64,000 bases of DNA. It comes from Devosia pacifica (GTDB taxonomy: Bacteria; Pseudomonadota; Alphaproteobacteria; Rhizobiales; Devosiaceae). Position 1 is the first letter of the stretch. Every line of letters starts with the position of its first letter. Below are positions 28,625 through 37,268 of the stretch, in pieces. The stretch spans positions 878,051-942,050 of the forward strand of contig NZ_BMZE01000001.1 of assembly GCF_014652635.1 (NCBI RefSeq). Reading direction: 5' to 3'. A program made the position numbers and the translations under genes. Below the pieces are notes generated by a model. That model did not search any database, was not told the origin of the DNA, and saw nothing but the letters and a program-made list of their open reading frames with translations.

Positions 28625-30469
28625 CTAGTTCGCCTTTTTGCTCTCGCGGGCCAGCTTGCGGGCTTGGTCAACCAGTTCCGACGGGATGGAGTAGGATGGC
28701 TGCGCAACGATTTCGCGGATGACCTCTAGCGGCAGCTTCGGCTCACGGCGCTCTGTCAAAAGCCCGTTCGTCTCCTGCTCCGTATCAGTCACCTGCGTAT
28801 AGCAGAACCCCGAGAGATAGCGGCTTTCGGCGATAGCATCGAACATGTCGCGCAGCAGATCTTCGTACTCCTCCGCCGTTTCAACCGTCGCATAGCCGTG
28901 CCAGTTCTCACCGGCCTTGGGCGCGTAGCTCAGCCCGCCAAACTCGGTGATCATCACCGGTTGGCCCTCATGCGGCCTGTCCCCGAGAATGATCCGGCGC
29001 CGAGCTGGCCCCATGCCGCGCAGCACGGCTTCGATCGCCTCTGGCGTATGAAAGCGCTCGGCCAGCCCCTCGCCATCCGGCGAGTAGTCATGGATCGACC
29101 AGATATCGCTTTCCACCAGCTCCCAGCCATCGTTGGAGATGACAGGCCGGCTCGGATCGATGGCCTTCGTCAGATGATACAGCGCCGAGGCATAATGCTG
29201 CTGGTCCTCGCGGGTCGCGATCTGGTCGATCCCCCAGCTTTCATTGAACGGCACCCATGTGACGATGCACGGATGGCTCTTGTCACGCCGGATGACGTCC
29301 AGCCACTCGCGCGTCAGCGCCTCGACCGCTGAATTGGTGAAGGCGTAGGCGCTCGGCATCTCTTCCCAGACGATAATGCCAAGCCGATCGCACCAGTATA
29401 GGAAGCGCGGGTCCTCGATCTTTTGGTGGATGCGGACACCGTTAAAGCCCATCGCCTTGATCAGCTCAACTTCCCGCTTCAGTTCCTCGCCGGTGGCGGC
29501 AAGGTGCGAGTCGGGCCAGTAGTTCTGCCCGAGCGCCATTCGCAAGAAGTACGGCCGCTCATTGAGGAGGAAGCTCTCGGTTCCGGCGCTGACTGTGCGC
29601 AACCCGACATAGCTTTCGATGCGGTCTTCACCGCCATCGCACTCCAGAACCGCAGACGCTTCGACAAGATTGGGCTGTTCCGGTGACCACAACATGCCAT
29701 TGCGCGCCTGCACATGCGCCAACGTACCGAGCGCAATCGTGAACTCGAGTTGCGAGTCTGCGACCCGCACACGCGTTGCCGCAAGCTCCGCGCCGTTATG
29801 GGTCAGAGTGATGCTCAGATTCCCGGCGTCGCGCGGCGCCTTGTTCAGGCGCACCTGACAGATGATCCCGGAATTGTCGATATCGGGCGTGAAGTGCAGG
29901 TCCGTCAGGTGAACGTCCGGCACGATCTCCAGCCATACCGGCTGCCAGATGCCGGTTGTCCTGTAGTACCAGATCGCGTGCGGATTTTCCTGCCAGTCCT
30001 GCTTGCCGCGTGGGAACCGCACGTCCTGTGGCTGGTCCTCGGCCCGCACCACCACAACCTGCTCGCCCTCGCCGAGCGAATTGGTGATATCGGCTGAAAA
30101 CGGCGTGTGCCCACCGGTGTGCGATGCCACATGCTGGCCGTTGACCCAGACGTCTGCCGCGTAATCCACCGCACCGAAATGCAGCATCACCCGTTCGCCT
30201 GCCTTATGCGCCGGGGCTTCGAAACTACGCCGATACCAGACATACGGATGAAACCCGGTCTCGCGCAGACCCGACGCTTTCGATTCCGGCGGAAACGGCA
30301 CGATGATCTCGCGATCGAACGCATCAGCGGAGGAGAACCAGCGCTCATCCAGCCCGGCATTCGCGTCATCATGCGCAAACTGCCAGGTCCCGCAAAGGTC
30401 AGTCCAGCCGCTGCGGGTCTTTTGCGGGTTGGGGTGAAGCTGATCGACTTCTGCGTTGAGAAGACTCAT
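28625..30469 (-). CDS. Glycoside hydrolase family 2 protein (beta-galactosidase/glucuronidase type)
   Basis: From the ATG at 30469, chosen for the AGGAGG 5 bp before it, the product is 614 residues. A jelly-roll sugar-binding domain (about residues 20-170, with VWYRRSFEAPA and YAADVWVNGQHVASHTGGHT) is followed by an Ig-like domain and a TIM barrel. The acid/base Glu is in WVPFNESWGID and the nucleophile in MITEFGGLSY, the GH2 pair. The length is that of short GH2 enzymes, without the LacZ C-terminal domains. There is no signal peptide. It diverges from a lacI-type gene, with a palindromic operator between them. Substrate class (beta-galactoside, glucuronide, arabinoside) is open. Confidence 0.9.
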   Translation of the reverse strand: MSLLNAEVDQLHPNPQKTRSGWTDLCGTWQFAHDDANAGLDERWFSSADAFDREIIVPFPPESKASGLRETGFHPYVWYRRSFEAPAHKAGERVMLHFGAVDYAADVWVNGQHVASHTGGHTPFSADITNSLGEGEQVVVVRAEDQPQDVRFPRGKQDWQENPHAIWYYRTTGIWQPVWLEIVPDVHLTDLHFTPDIDNSGIICQVRLNKAPRDAGNLSITLTHNGAELAATRVRVADSQLEFTIALGTLAHVQARNGMLWSPEQPNLVEASAVLECDGGEDRIESYVGLRTVSAGTESFLLNERPYFLRMALGQNYWPDSHLAATGEELKREVELIKAMGFNGVRIHQKIEDPRFLYWCDRLGIIVWEEMPSAYAFTNSAVEALTREWLDVIRRDKSHPCIVTWVPFNESWGIDQIATREDQQHYASALYHLTKAIDPSRPVISNDGWELVESDIWSIHDYSPDGEGLAERFHTPEAIEAVLRGMGPARRRIILGDRPHEGQPVMITEFGGLSYAPKAGENWHGYATVETAEEYEDLLRDMFDAIAESRYLSGFCYTQVTDTEQETNGLLTERREPKLPLEVIREIVAQPSYSIPSELVDQARKLARESKKAN

Positions 30470-30513
30470 GAATTCCTCCTGAAAACTCGTGCGGCAAGCG
30501 TGCGCCGAAGTGC

Positions 30514-30531
30514 TGCTAAACTTTATTAGCA
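30514..30531. promoter_or_regulatory. Candidate LacI-family operator between GH2 and lacI-type genes
   Basis: TGCTAAACTTTATTAGCA has 6-bp inverted arms (30514-30519, 30526-30531) around 6 AT-rich bases. It lies 45 bp before the GH2 start and 59 bp before the regulator start, where a shared divergent operator would sit. Confidence 0.55.
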
Positions 30532-30589
30532 ACCTGCTTGCGCCACCTGTTCTTGTCAAGCACACTCACGGCCCAACCTTGAGAGAGTC

Positions 30590-31603
30590 ATGTCCAAACG
30601 CGTTCGCATGCTCGATATTGCTCGCACCGCCGGCGTCTCGCAGACCACGGTCTCGCTGGTTCTCAACCGGGTCCCGAACGTGCGGATTGCCGAGGACACG
30701 CGCCAACGCGTGTTCGATGCGGCTCGCGAACTCGGCTACGCCCCCGGCCCGTCGCTGGCCGAACCAACTACAAGCAGCCTTCGCCGGTTCGGGGTGCTGA
30801 TCAACGAGATATCGGCCGCCTACCCGATCGACCTGATCGAAGGACTGCAGACACTCGCCGACGATCAGGGCGTTCAACTCATCATCCAGGTCACAGGTGG
30901 CCTCGCCGACAGGGAAGCGGCGGCGCTCGAAACTCTGCGCGTGCTCGGTGTCGAAGGCATCATTTACGCCAGCACTTTCACCGCCATCGTTGAACCAACG
31001 ACTGCGCTATCCGCCCTGCCCCATGTGCTGCTGAACTGCCGGCGCGCTGACGGCGTCGGCACAGCCATTGTTCCCGCCGAACGCGCCGGCGGGTTTCTGG
31101 CCACCCGCCATCTCATCGAACGTGGATGCAAGCGCATTGCCACCATCACTGGCGATCCGTGGCAGGAGGCAACGCGGGCGCGCCTTCACGGCTACCGCCA
31201 CGCGCTGCGCCGCGCCGGCCTGTCGGTGCCGGAGCACTTCGTCAGAACCGGCGACTGGAGCCACCACAGTGGCGATGACTCCGCCTCTCAACTTTTCGCC
31301 CTAAGCGATTCTCCCGACGGCATCTTTTGCCACAATGACAAGATTGCGCGCGGTGCCATCGCGGCCGCCCGCCGCCTCGGCGTCGCCATCCCTGAGGATG
31401 TCGCCATCGTCGGTTATGACGATCGCGAGTTCGCAGCCGATCTCGAGCCTTCCCTCACCAGTGTCACCCTGCCTCACGCCGAAATGGCGGAACGCGCGAT
31501 GACGGTGCTGCTGAAGGGCAAGGCTGGTCTCGACCGGCCGCTGCGCCGCGTTCACGGCCGGCTGATCGAGCGCGCCAGCTCTTCGCGTCAAGGCGCTCGC
31601 TAG
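30590..31603 (+). CDS. LacI family transcriptional regulator
   Basis: The 337-residue protein has the N-terminal LacI helix-turn-helix MLDIARTAGVSQTTVSLVLN (about residues 7-26) with the hinge helix near residues 50-60. A periplasmic-binding-protein-like sensor follows, with GIFCHNDKIARGAIAAAR and VAIVGYDDREFAADLEPSL near the C-terminus. The likely role is repression of the divergent GH2 gene through the palindrome at 30514-30531, and perhaps of the pentonate operon. Its TAG stop shares the bases CTAG with the stop of the convergent DHDPS-like gene, a 4-bp tail overlap. Confidence 0.92.
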   Translation: MSKRVRMLDIARTAGVSQTTVSLVLNRVPNVRIAEDTRQRVFDAARELGYAPGPSLAEPTTSSLRRFGVLINEISAAYPIDLIEGLQTLADDQGVQLIIQVTGGLADREAAALETLRVLGVEGIIYASTFTAIVEPTTALSALPHVLLNCRRADGVGTAIVPAERAGGFLATRHLIERGCKRIATITGDPWQEATRARLHGYRHALRRAGLSVPEHFVRTGDWSHHSGDDSASQLFALSDSPDGIFCHNDKIARGAIAAARRLGVAIPEDVAIVGYDDREFAADLEPSLTSVTLPHAEMAERAMTVLLKGKAGLDRPLRRVHGRLIERASSSRQGAR

Positions 31604-32496
31604 CGCAGCCTGTGCGTATCTAGGAACGCCTCGACGGCCCGCTGCTGCGCTTCCGTGGGCGGCCATGCCGATGGCGGACGTGTCGCGCCGCAATCCTCGC
31701 CCATCGCCTTCAGCGCCGCCTTGACGATCGTCACGTTGGTTCCGCTCATCTCTTCGGCACGCAATTTCTCGAAGATCGCGATCTCGTCGATCAGCCTGCG
31801 CGCAGTGTCGTAATCGCCGCCAGCGAGCGCTGCGTGGATCTCGACCGAGCGCTCCGGCCAGACATTGATCAGGCCCGAGGTAAACCCGCGCGCCCCGACA
31901 GCGTAGAGCGGCGGCGCCCAGATCTCAGCAAGCCCATCCACCCAGACAATGCTCGGATTTGTCGCTGCGATCGCCTCTTTCAGCTTCATCGGGTTGGGCG
32001 TCGCCCACTTCACGCCGACCACGCCGTCGATCTCGCATATGGAGCGGATGGCATCGGTGCCCATGGTGTCATTGCGCAGATACAGTACAAGCGGCAGCCC
32101 GTCGCCGGCATCGCGGATCGCCCTGAGGTAGTCGACGAGCCCACGCGGCGACACGAATGGATCAGGTGGCTGGTGCACCATCAGCGCCGCAGCACCCGCC
32201 TTCGCCGAGGCCCTCGCCAGCCGGCAGGCATCGCGAATACCGCGCCCGACACCGGCCACCAGCGGCACGCGGCCGTCGATCTGGGCGGCGCTCTCCGCCA
32301 CCATCGTTTCGGCTTCTTCGCTGGTCAGCGCATAATATTCGCCGGTATTGCCATTGGCGACGAGGATATGAACGCCTGCCGCAACCGCCCGGTCGATAAT
32401 TGGCTTCTGCCTGTCGGGGGCAATCTCTCCATCGGCCGCGTAAGGCGTCACCAGAATGCCGGAGATCCCCGTCAGGGCATCGGTCAGGGTCGTCAT
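31600..32496 (-). CDS. DHDPS/NAL family lyase or dehydratase in a pentonate operon
   Basis: Start ATG 32496 has AAGGA 7 bp upstream (298 residues); ATG 32511 has none. The (beta/alpha)8 class-I lyase has the GNTGEYYAL motif (family GxxGE, about residues 48-56), the catalytic Tyr in LVLYLRND (about 136) and the Schiff-base Lys in VVGVKWATPNP (about 163). Relatives beside arabinonate dehydratases are L-2-keto-3-deoxyarabonate dehydratases (giving alpha-ketoglutarate semialdehyde) or aldolases (giving pyruvate and glycolaldehyde). I favour one of these from context. It is last in a three-gene string after the IlvD-type and RraA-like genes. Confidence 0.8.
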   Translation of the reverse strand: MTTLTDALTGISGILVTPYAADGEIAPDRQKPIIDRAVAAGVHILVANGNTGEYYALTSEEAETMVAESAAQIDGRVPLVAGVGRGIRDACRLARASAKAGAAALMVHQPPDPFVSPRGLVDYLRAIRDAGDGLPLVLYLRNDTMGTDAIRSICEIDGVVGVKWATPNPMKLKEAIAATNPSIVWVDGLAEIWAPPLYAVGARGFTSGLINVWPERSVEIHAALAGGDYDTARRLIDEIAIFEKLRAEEMSGTNVTIVKAALKAMGEDCGATRPPSAWPPTEAQQRAVEAFLDTHRLR

Positions 32497-32514
32497 ATGC
32501 GCGTCCTTCATGCG

Positions 32515-33225
32515 TTATCGGCCAACCTGCTTGCGCCATTCGGCAAAGGCAGTCAGCGTCTCCTCCTTGGTGGCGGGATAAAGCCCGATTATGGTCTTTC
32601 CGGCCTTGACCTGCTCGGTCACGAAATCTTCGAACACCGTCATTTCAACGGCCTCGGCCGCAATCTCACCGGCAAGATGCGCCGGGATGACGACGACACC
32701 TTCACCGTCCCCAACGATGATATCGCCGGGCCACACCGCAACGTCCCCGCAGGCGATAGGCACATCGAGGTCAATCGCCTGGTGCAGTGTCAGATTGGTC
32801 GGCGCCGACGGGCGCTGGTGATAGGCAGGGATATCGAGCGCCGCGATCTCGGGGCTATCGCGAAACCCGCCATCTGTTACCACCCCGGCAACGCCACGCT
32901 GCATCAGCCGCGTCACCAGAATCGAGCCGGCTGACGCGGCGCGTGCATCCTTGCGGCTGTCCATCACCATCACCGCGCCCTTGGGGCATTGCTCGACCCC
33001 GGCACGCTGTGGGTGCTCCGGGTTGCGAAAGACTTCGAGGCCATTGAGGTCTTCACGCGCCGGGATATAGCGCAGCGTGAATGCCGGCCCGACCATATTG
33101 CGGCCTTTGGCGCCCACCGGGTGCACATCCTGCAGGAACTGGTTGCGCAACCCGCGCTTGAACAGCGCCGTGCACAGTGTCGCGGTGGACACCTCTGCCA
33201 ATTGCTGGCGTACCGTCTCGTCCAT
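32515..33225 (-). CDS. RraA-like / HMG aldolase family protein
   Basis: The 236-residue protein belongs to the RraA-like fold shared by 4-hydroxy-4-methyl-2-oxoglutarate aldolases and the RNase E inhibitor RraA. It has GPAFTLRYIP, the DGGFRDSPEI stretch (family G-G-x-R-D, with the metal- and substrate-binding Arg-Asp) and GDIIVGDGEGVVVIP near the C-terminus. ATG 33225 has GAGG about 9 bp upstream; earlier in-frame codons touch the ribosome site. The frame upstream overlaps the IlvD-type stop. With these neighbours it is more likely a class-II pyruvate aldolase or oxaloacetate-type lyase on a sugar-acid intermediate than an RNase regulator; that is inference. Confidence 0.78.
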   Translation of the reverse strand: MDETVRQQLAEVSTATLCTALFKRGLRNQFLQDVHPVGAKGRNMVGPAFTLRYIPAREDLNGLEVFRNPEHPQRAGVEQCPKGAVMVMDSRKDARAASAGSILVTRLMQRGVAGVVTDGGFRDSPEIAALDIPAYHQRPSAPTNLTLHQAIDLDVPIACGDVAVWPGDIIVGDGEGVVVIPAHLAGEIAAEAVEMTVFEDFVTEQVKAGKTIIGLYPATKEETLTAFAEWRKQVGR

Positions 33226-33236
33226 CTTTCCCATCC

Positions 33237-34976
33237 TCAAAAGATCTCCGGCTCGTCTGCGTCGGGCCCGAAACCCTCTTCGAGATAGTCGAAGTCACAG
33301 CCCTTGTCGGCTTGCGAAACATGCTGCGCATACATCCAGCCATAGCCGCGCCCGATCTTGTCGGCGGGCTTTTGCCACGCCGCGCGCCGCGTCTCGAGTT
33401 CGGCATCGTCGACCAGCATGTCGAGCCGGCGGTTCGCCAAATCGAGCCGAACGATATCGCCGTTCTTGAGAAGCGCCAGCGGGCCGCCAACATGCGATTC
33501 TGGTGCCACGTGCAGAATGCAGGCGCCATAGCTGGTGCCGCTCATCCGCGCGTCCGAAATCCGCAGCATGTCGCGGTGCCCCGCCTTCAACAGCGCTTTC
33601 GGCATCGGCAACATACCCCATTCCGGCATGCCCGGCCCACCCAGCGGCCCCGCGTTGCGCAGCACCATCACATGGTCGGGCGTTACGTCGAGCGTTTCAT
33701 CCTCGACCGCCGCCTTCATCTCGGGGTAGCTGTCGAAGACGATCGCCGGGCCCTCATGCAGGTAAAATTTCGGGTCGCACGCCGCCGGCTTGACCACCGC
33801 GCCATCGGGCGCCAGATTGCCCTTCAGCACCGCCAGCGATCCCTCGTGATACACCGGGTTATCAAGCGAGCGGATCACGTCGTCATTGTAGACCGTTGCG
33901 CCTTCAAGCGTTTCGCCGAGGGCCTTACCACTCACCGTCATGCAGCCGAGATCGAGCTTGTCGCCGATCTGCGCCATCAGCGCCCGCAAACCGCCGGCGT
34001 AATAAAAGTCCTCCATCAGATAGCCTTTGCCGGAAGGTCTGACATTGGCCAAAAGTGGGGTTGTGCGGCCCAGTGCATCGAGATCATCGAGGCTGAAATC
34101 GACACCGGCTCGGCGCGCAATGGCGATCAGGTGAATGACGGCGTTGGTCGAGCACCCCGTCGCCATCGCAACGATTGCCGCATTGCGGATCGAGGCCTCG
34201 GTGACGATGGTCTCGGGTATCGCATCCTCCCACACCATCTCGACGATACGCCGCCCGGTTTCGCTCGCCAGCCGGGTGTGGCCAGCATCTGGCGCCGGGA
34301 TCGATGAACCGCCCGGCAGAACCAGCCCCATCGCTTCGGCAATCGCCGTCATCGTCGAGGCCGTGCCCATGGTCATGCAGTGCCCGAACGAACGGGCAAT
34401 GCCGCCTTCGATGCCGACCCATTCGTCTTCGCTCAAATTCCCGGCGCGCCGCTCGTCCCAGTATTTCCATGCATCGGACCCGGAGCCGAGCGTCCGCCCG
34501 GCATAGTTGCCGCGCAGCATCGGGCCGGCCGGCATGAATATCATCGGCAGTTTCGCGCTCAGCCCGGCCATGATCAGCGCCGGCGTGGTCTTGTCGCAGC
34601 CGCCCATCATCACAACGCCGTCGATCGGCTGGCTATGCACCTGCTCCTCGGCTTCCATCGCCAGCAAGTTGCGATAGAGCATCGTCGTCGGTTTCATGAA
34701 GGTTTCCGACATGGTGATCGCCGGCAATTCCACCGGCAGGCCACCGGCCTGCAGCACCCCGCGCTTGATCTCTTCGGCGCGCTGTTTGAAGTGCATGTGG
34801 CACGGATTGAGGTCCGACCAGGTGTTGACGATGGCGATCACCGGCCGTCCGGTCCAGTCCTCGGGACCATACCCCATCTGCATCAACCGGGACCGGTGCC
34901 CAAAGCTGCGCAGGTCATCAGGGGCAAACCAGCGCGCGCTGCGCAGTGTTTCGGGGGTCTTGCGTTGGCGCGTCAA
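33237..34976 (-). CDS. Pentonate dehydratase, IlvD/Edd family (L-arabinonate type)
   Basis: The 579-residue Fe-S/Mg dehydratase has NTWSDLNPCHMH (about residues 50-61), MMGGCDKTTPALIM (about 120-133) and FGHCMTMGTASTM (about 192-204), which together supply the three cysteines of the [2Fe-2S] cluster, and SDARMSGTSYG near residue 477. Length and motifs match L-arabinonate dehydratase of Rhizobium closely; D-xylonate or other C5/C6 aldonates are possible substrates. The start is a TTG at 34976 behind a strong GGAGGAGGA. It heads the operon with the RraA-like and DHDPS-like genes. A sugar 1-dehydrogenase and lactonase, needed upstream, are not adjacent. Confidence 0.88.
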   Translation of the reverse strand: MTRQRKTPETLRSARWFAPDDLRSFGHRSRLMQMGYGPEDWTGRPVIAIVNTWSDLNPCHMHFKQRAEEIKRGVLQAGGLPVELPAITMSETFMKPTTMLYRNLLAMEAEEQVHSQPIDGVVMMGGCDKTTPALIMAGLSAKLPMIFMPAGPMLRGNYAGRTLGSGSDAWKYWDERRAGNLSEDEWVGIEGGIARSFGHCMTMGTASTMTAIAEAMGLVLPGGSSIPAPDAGHTRLASETGRRIVEMVWEDAIPETIVTEASIRNAAIVAMATGCSTNAVIHLIAIARRAGVDFSLDDLDALGRTTPLLANVRPSGKGYLMEDFYYAGGLRALMAQIGDKLDLGCMTVSGKALGETLEGATVYNDDVIRSLDNPVYHEGSLAVLKGNLAPDGAVVKPAACDPKFYLHEGPAIVFDSYPEMKAAVEDETLDVTPDHVMVLRNAGPLGGPGMPEWGMLPMPKALLKAGHRDMLRISDARMSGTSYGACILHVAPESHVGGPLALLKNGDIVRLDLANRRLDMLVDDAELETRRAAWQKPADKIGRGYGWMYAQHVSQADKGCDFDYLEEGFGPDADEPEIF

Positions 34977-35120
34977 AACGGTCCTCCTCCGGCCCGACAG
35001 AACCTACCATACAAGATTGACATAGCGGCCCTAAGGGTCTCGTGACAAGCGATGTTCATCGTGACAGTGTGCGAGCACTTCCCCCTCCCGCCTTGCCACA
35101 CGCCTTCAGGACCACCACAC

Positions 35121-36008
35121 ATGCGCATCAGCCAAGCCACGACCGGCATTCTTCTCGGCCTGGGCGGCGTAATCGCGCTGTGCAGCATGGACGCGACGGT
35201 CAAGGGCGTCGGTGCGACGATTCCCACCCTGCAGATCGTGACGATTCGCTATTTCGGCGCGGCGCTATGGCTGGCCATGTTCATCTTCGCCACCAGGCGC
35301 GCCTGGCCGCAGCGCAAGAACTTCCACCGCCATGCCCTGCGTGGGGCTCTGTTTGCGATCACCGCCACGCTGTTCTTTTATGGCGCAACGCATCTGCCAT
35401 TGGCCGTTGCATCGGCGCTCGGGCTCAGCGCCCCGATCTATGTGTCGCTGCTCGGTGTGGTCTTTCTCGGCGAACGTCTGACAGCCGGTGTCCTGATTGC
35501 AATTGCGCTCGGCATTTCCGGCGCCTTGATCATCGTATTCGCCGGCGAGCCGGTGGAAACACTTGGAGGCTCCGATTGGATGGCCTGGGCTGCGGGAATT
35601 GGCGCCCCGATCAGCTACGCGATCATTCTCGTCTTGCTCAAGAAGCACTCAGCCGACGAACACCCGACCAGCATCACCATGGCGCAATCAATAGTAGCAG
35701 GCACCCTCACCCTGCCGCTCGCCATTGCCGGCTATGTTCCGCCCAGCCCCGTCGCCTGGGGACAGCTGGCATTGATCGGCTTGCTCGGCGCTCTCGGCAT
35801 CCTGATGATTGTCGGCGGCCTCAAACGCGTTTCGGCTTCGGTGTTTTCCGTCGTCGACTATTCCAGCCTGCTCTGGGCCGCCGCTCTGGGCTTCGTGTTT
35901 TATGCCGAAGTGCCGAAGCCCGAAATCTGGCTCGGCGGCGCATTGATCGTTGCCGCATGCGCCATGGGCATGCGCGTCGCCCGGGCACAGGCCGGCACTG
36001 CAGGTTGA
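35121..36008 (+). CDS. EamA/DMT family transporter
   Basis: The 295-residue protein has ten predicted membrane segments in two EamA repeats of five. The first opens with GILLGLGGVIALCSMDATVKG and the second starts near WMAWAAGIGAPISYA (about residue 157). ATG 35121 is preferred over an upstream frame lacking hydrophobic sequence. Members export metabolites or amino acids; the substrate here is unknown. It is divergent from the pentonate dehydratase, sharing a 144-bp promoter gap, which hints at export of an acidic intermediate, although nothing in the sequence proves it. Confidence 0.88.
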   Translation: MRISQATTGILLGLGGVIALCSMDATVKGVGATIPTLQIVTIRYFGAALWLAMFIFATRRAWPQRKNFHRHALRGALFAITATLFFYGATHLPLAVASALGLSAPIYVSLLGVVFLGERLTAGVLIAIALGISGALIIVFAGEPVETLGGSDWMAWAAGIGAPISYAIILVLLKKHSADEHPTSITMAQSIVAGTLTLPLAIAGYVPPSPVAWGQLALIGLLGALGILMIVGGLKRVSASVFSVVDYSSLLWAAALGFVFYAEVPKPEIWLGGALIVAACAMGMRVARAQAGTAG

Positions 36009-36030
36009 ATCCGTTTCTCGATTCAATTTT
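36005..36030 (+). terminator. Terminator overlapping the EamA gene stop
   Basis: TTGAATC (36005-36011) and GATTCAA (36020-36026) form a 7-bp stem with an 8-base loop, followed by TTTT. The stem includes the TGA stop codon. A second small palindrome, AGCGCTAGCGC, follows at 36032-36042. Confidence 0.6.
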
Positions 36031-36074
36031 AAAGCGCTAGCGCCGGAACGCGACTCTTTTTGTCATCAGGAAGT

Positions 36075-37253
36075 CTAGGCTTCAGAGGCCAGTTTCAGCT
36101 GCAAACGACCGATCATGTCCAGGCAGGAGTTGAGCTGCTCCAGCGAGACATACTCATCCGCCTTGTGCGCCTGTGCGATAGCCCCCGGCCCACACAGCAC
36201 CGTCGCGACGCCATGCTGCTGGAACAAACCAGCCTCGGTGCCGAACGGCACGCAAGTCGCCGGATGACGATCACCGGTCAGTTCGCGAACCAGCGCCTCG
36301 GCCTCGTTGTCGCTCATCGGCTCGAGCCCGATGACCTCGCCAATCACCTCGGTGATCACGTCGGCGTCCGGATGCACCTTGCGCATCTTTGGCAGCAGTT
36401 CGGTCTCGACATAGTCGCGGATATTGCTGCGGGCGTACTGGAAGTCTTCGGCATTGATCGGGCGCAATTCCCAATCCACCGAACACGCGCTGGCGATGAT
36501 GTTTCGCGCAACGCCGCCCGCAATGCGCCCAACCTGGATCGTCGACCATGGCGGATCGAAGCGTGAATTCTCTGGCGCGCGGGTCTTCAGCTCCTCGCCG
36601 ATCTCCAGAAGCCGTCCGATATAGCGCGCCGCGTATTCCACCGCGTTGACACCCCGGTCTGGCTCGGATGCATGGCCCGGCGCCCCCTTGAAGTGGGTCG
36701 AGTACTCACAGCACCCCTTGTTGCCCTCGACGATCCGCATGCTCGTCGGCTCGCCGACAATACACACCGAAGGCTTGCGTCCACTTGCCTTGAGTTCATC
36801 CAGCATGACTTGCGCGCCTAGGCACCCGACTTCTTCATCGTAGGTGAATGCCAGATGCAGCGGGCGCGACAGCTTTTGCGCCGCGAAATGCGGGGCAAAA
36901 GCCATGGCGCAGGCGATGAAACCCTTCATGTCGCAGGTGCCACGGCCGAACACCCGCCCGTCACGAAGATGGGCCTCGAACGGGTTGGTGCTCCAGTCCT
37001 GCCCCTCGACCGGCACCACGTCCGTGTGCCCGGAAAGAACGATCCCCCCGTCCTCGTCCGCCGGCCCGATCGTCGCGAACAGATTGGCCTTATGCCCACC
37101 GGGATCGAGCGTCAGAAATGTGTCGGCGCCAATCTGGTCGAGCTTGTGGTTCACATAGGCGATGAGTTCGAGATTGGATTCGCTGGAAACGCTCTCGAAG
37201 CCAATTAGATCGGACAGCGTCGACAGCGTCTCTTCGAGCAAGTGATGCGCCAA
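36075..37253 (-). CDS. M20 (ArgE-type) deacylase in the ectoine-degradation operon
   Basis: The 392-residue zinc hydrolase matches acetylornithine deacetylase of the M20A family. It has VLSGHTDVVPVEGQDW (His ligand and following catalytic Asp, about residues 71-86), GRGTCDMKGFIACAM (bridging Asp), TYDEEVGCLGA (catalytic Glu-Glu, about 133-143) and a C-terminal H ligand region. It begins with TTG behind GGAGG, 15 bp after doeA. Position suggests it removes the acetyl group from N-alpha-acetyl-diaminobutyrate produced by DoeA, the job of DoeB/EutE elsewhere. DoeB is normally a different (aspartoacylase-like) fold, so this would be a non-homologous stand-in. A housekeeping ArgE role is the alternative. 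Confidence 0.82.
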   Translation of the reverse strand: MAHHLLEETLSTLSDLIGFESVSSESNLELIAYVNHKLDQIGADTFLTLDPGGHKANLFATIGPADEDGGIVLSGHTDVVPVEGQDWSTNPFEAHLRDGRVFGRGTCDMKGFIACAMAFAPHFAAQKLSRPLHLAFTYDEEVGCLGAQVMLDELKASGRKPSVCIVGEPTSMRIVEGNKGCCEYSTHFKGAPGHASEPDRGVNAVEYAARYIGRLLEIGEELKTRAPENSRFDPPWSTIQVGRIAGGVARNIIASACSVDWELRPINAEDFQYARSNIRDYVETELLPKMRKVHPDADVITEVIGEVIGLEPMSDNEAEALVRELTGDRHPATCVPFGTEAGLFQQHGVATVLCGPGAIAQAHKADEYVSLEQLNSCLDMIGRLQLKLASEA

Positions 37254-37268
37254 TTGAGCCTCCGCTCG

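Noticed and set aside
33177..34307. 376-codon plus-strand frame opposite the pentonate dehydratase
   Set aside because: A shadow of a clearly conserved IlvD-family gene, without a ribosome site or family match. The similar frame at 31834-32934 was rejected for the same reason.
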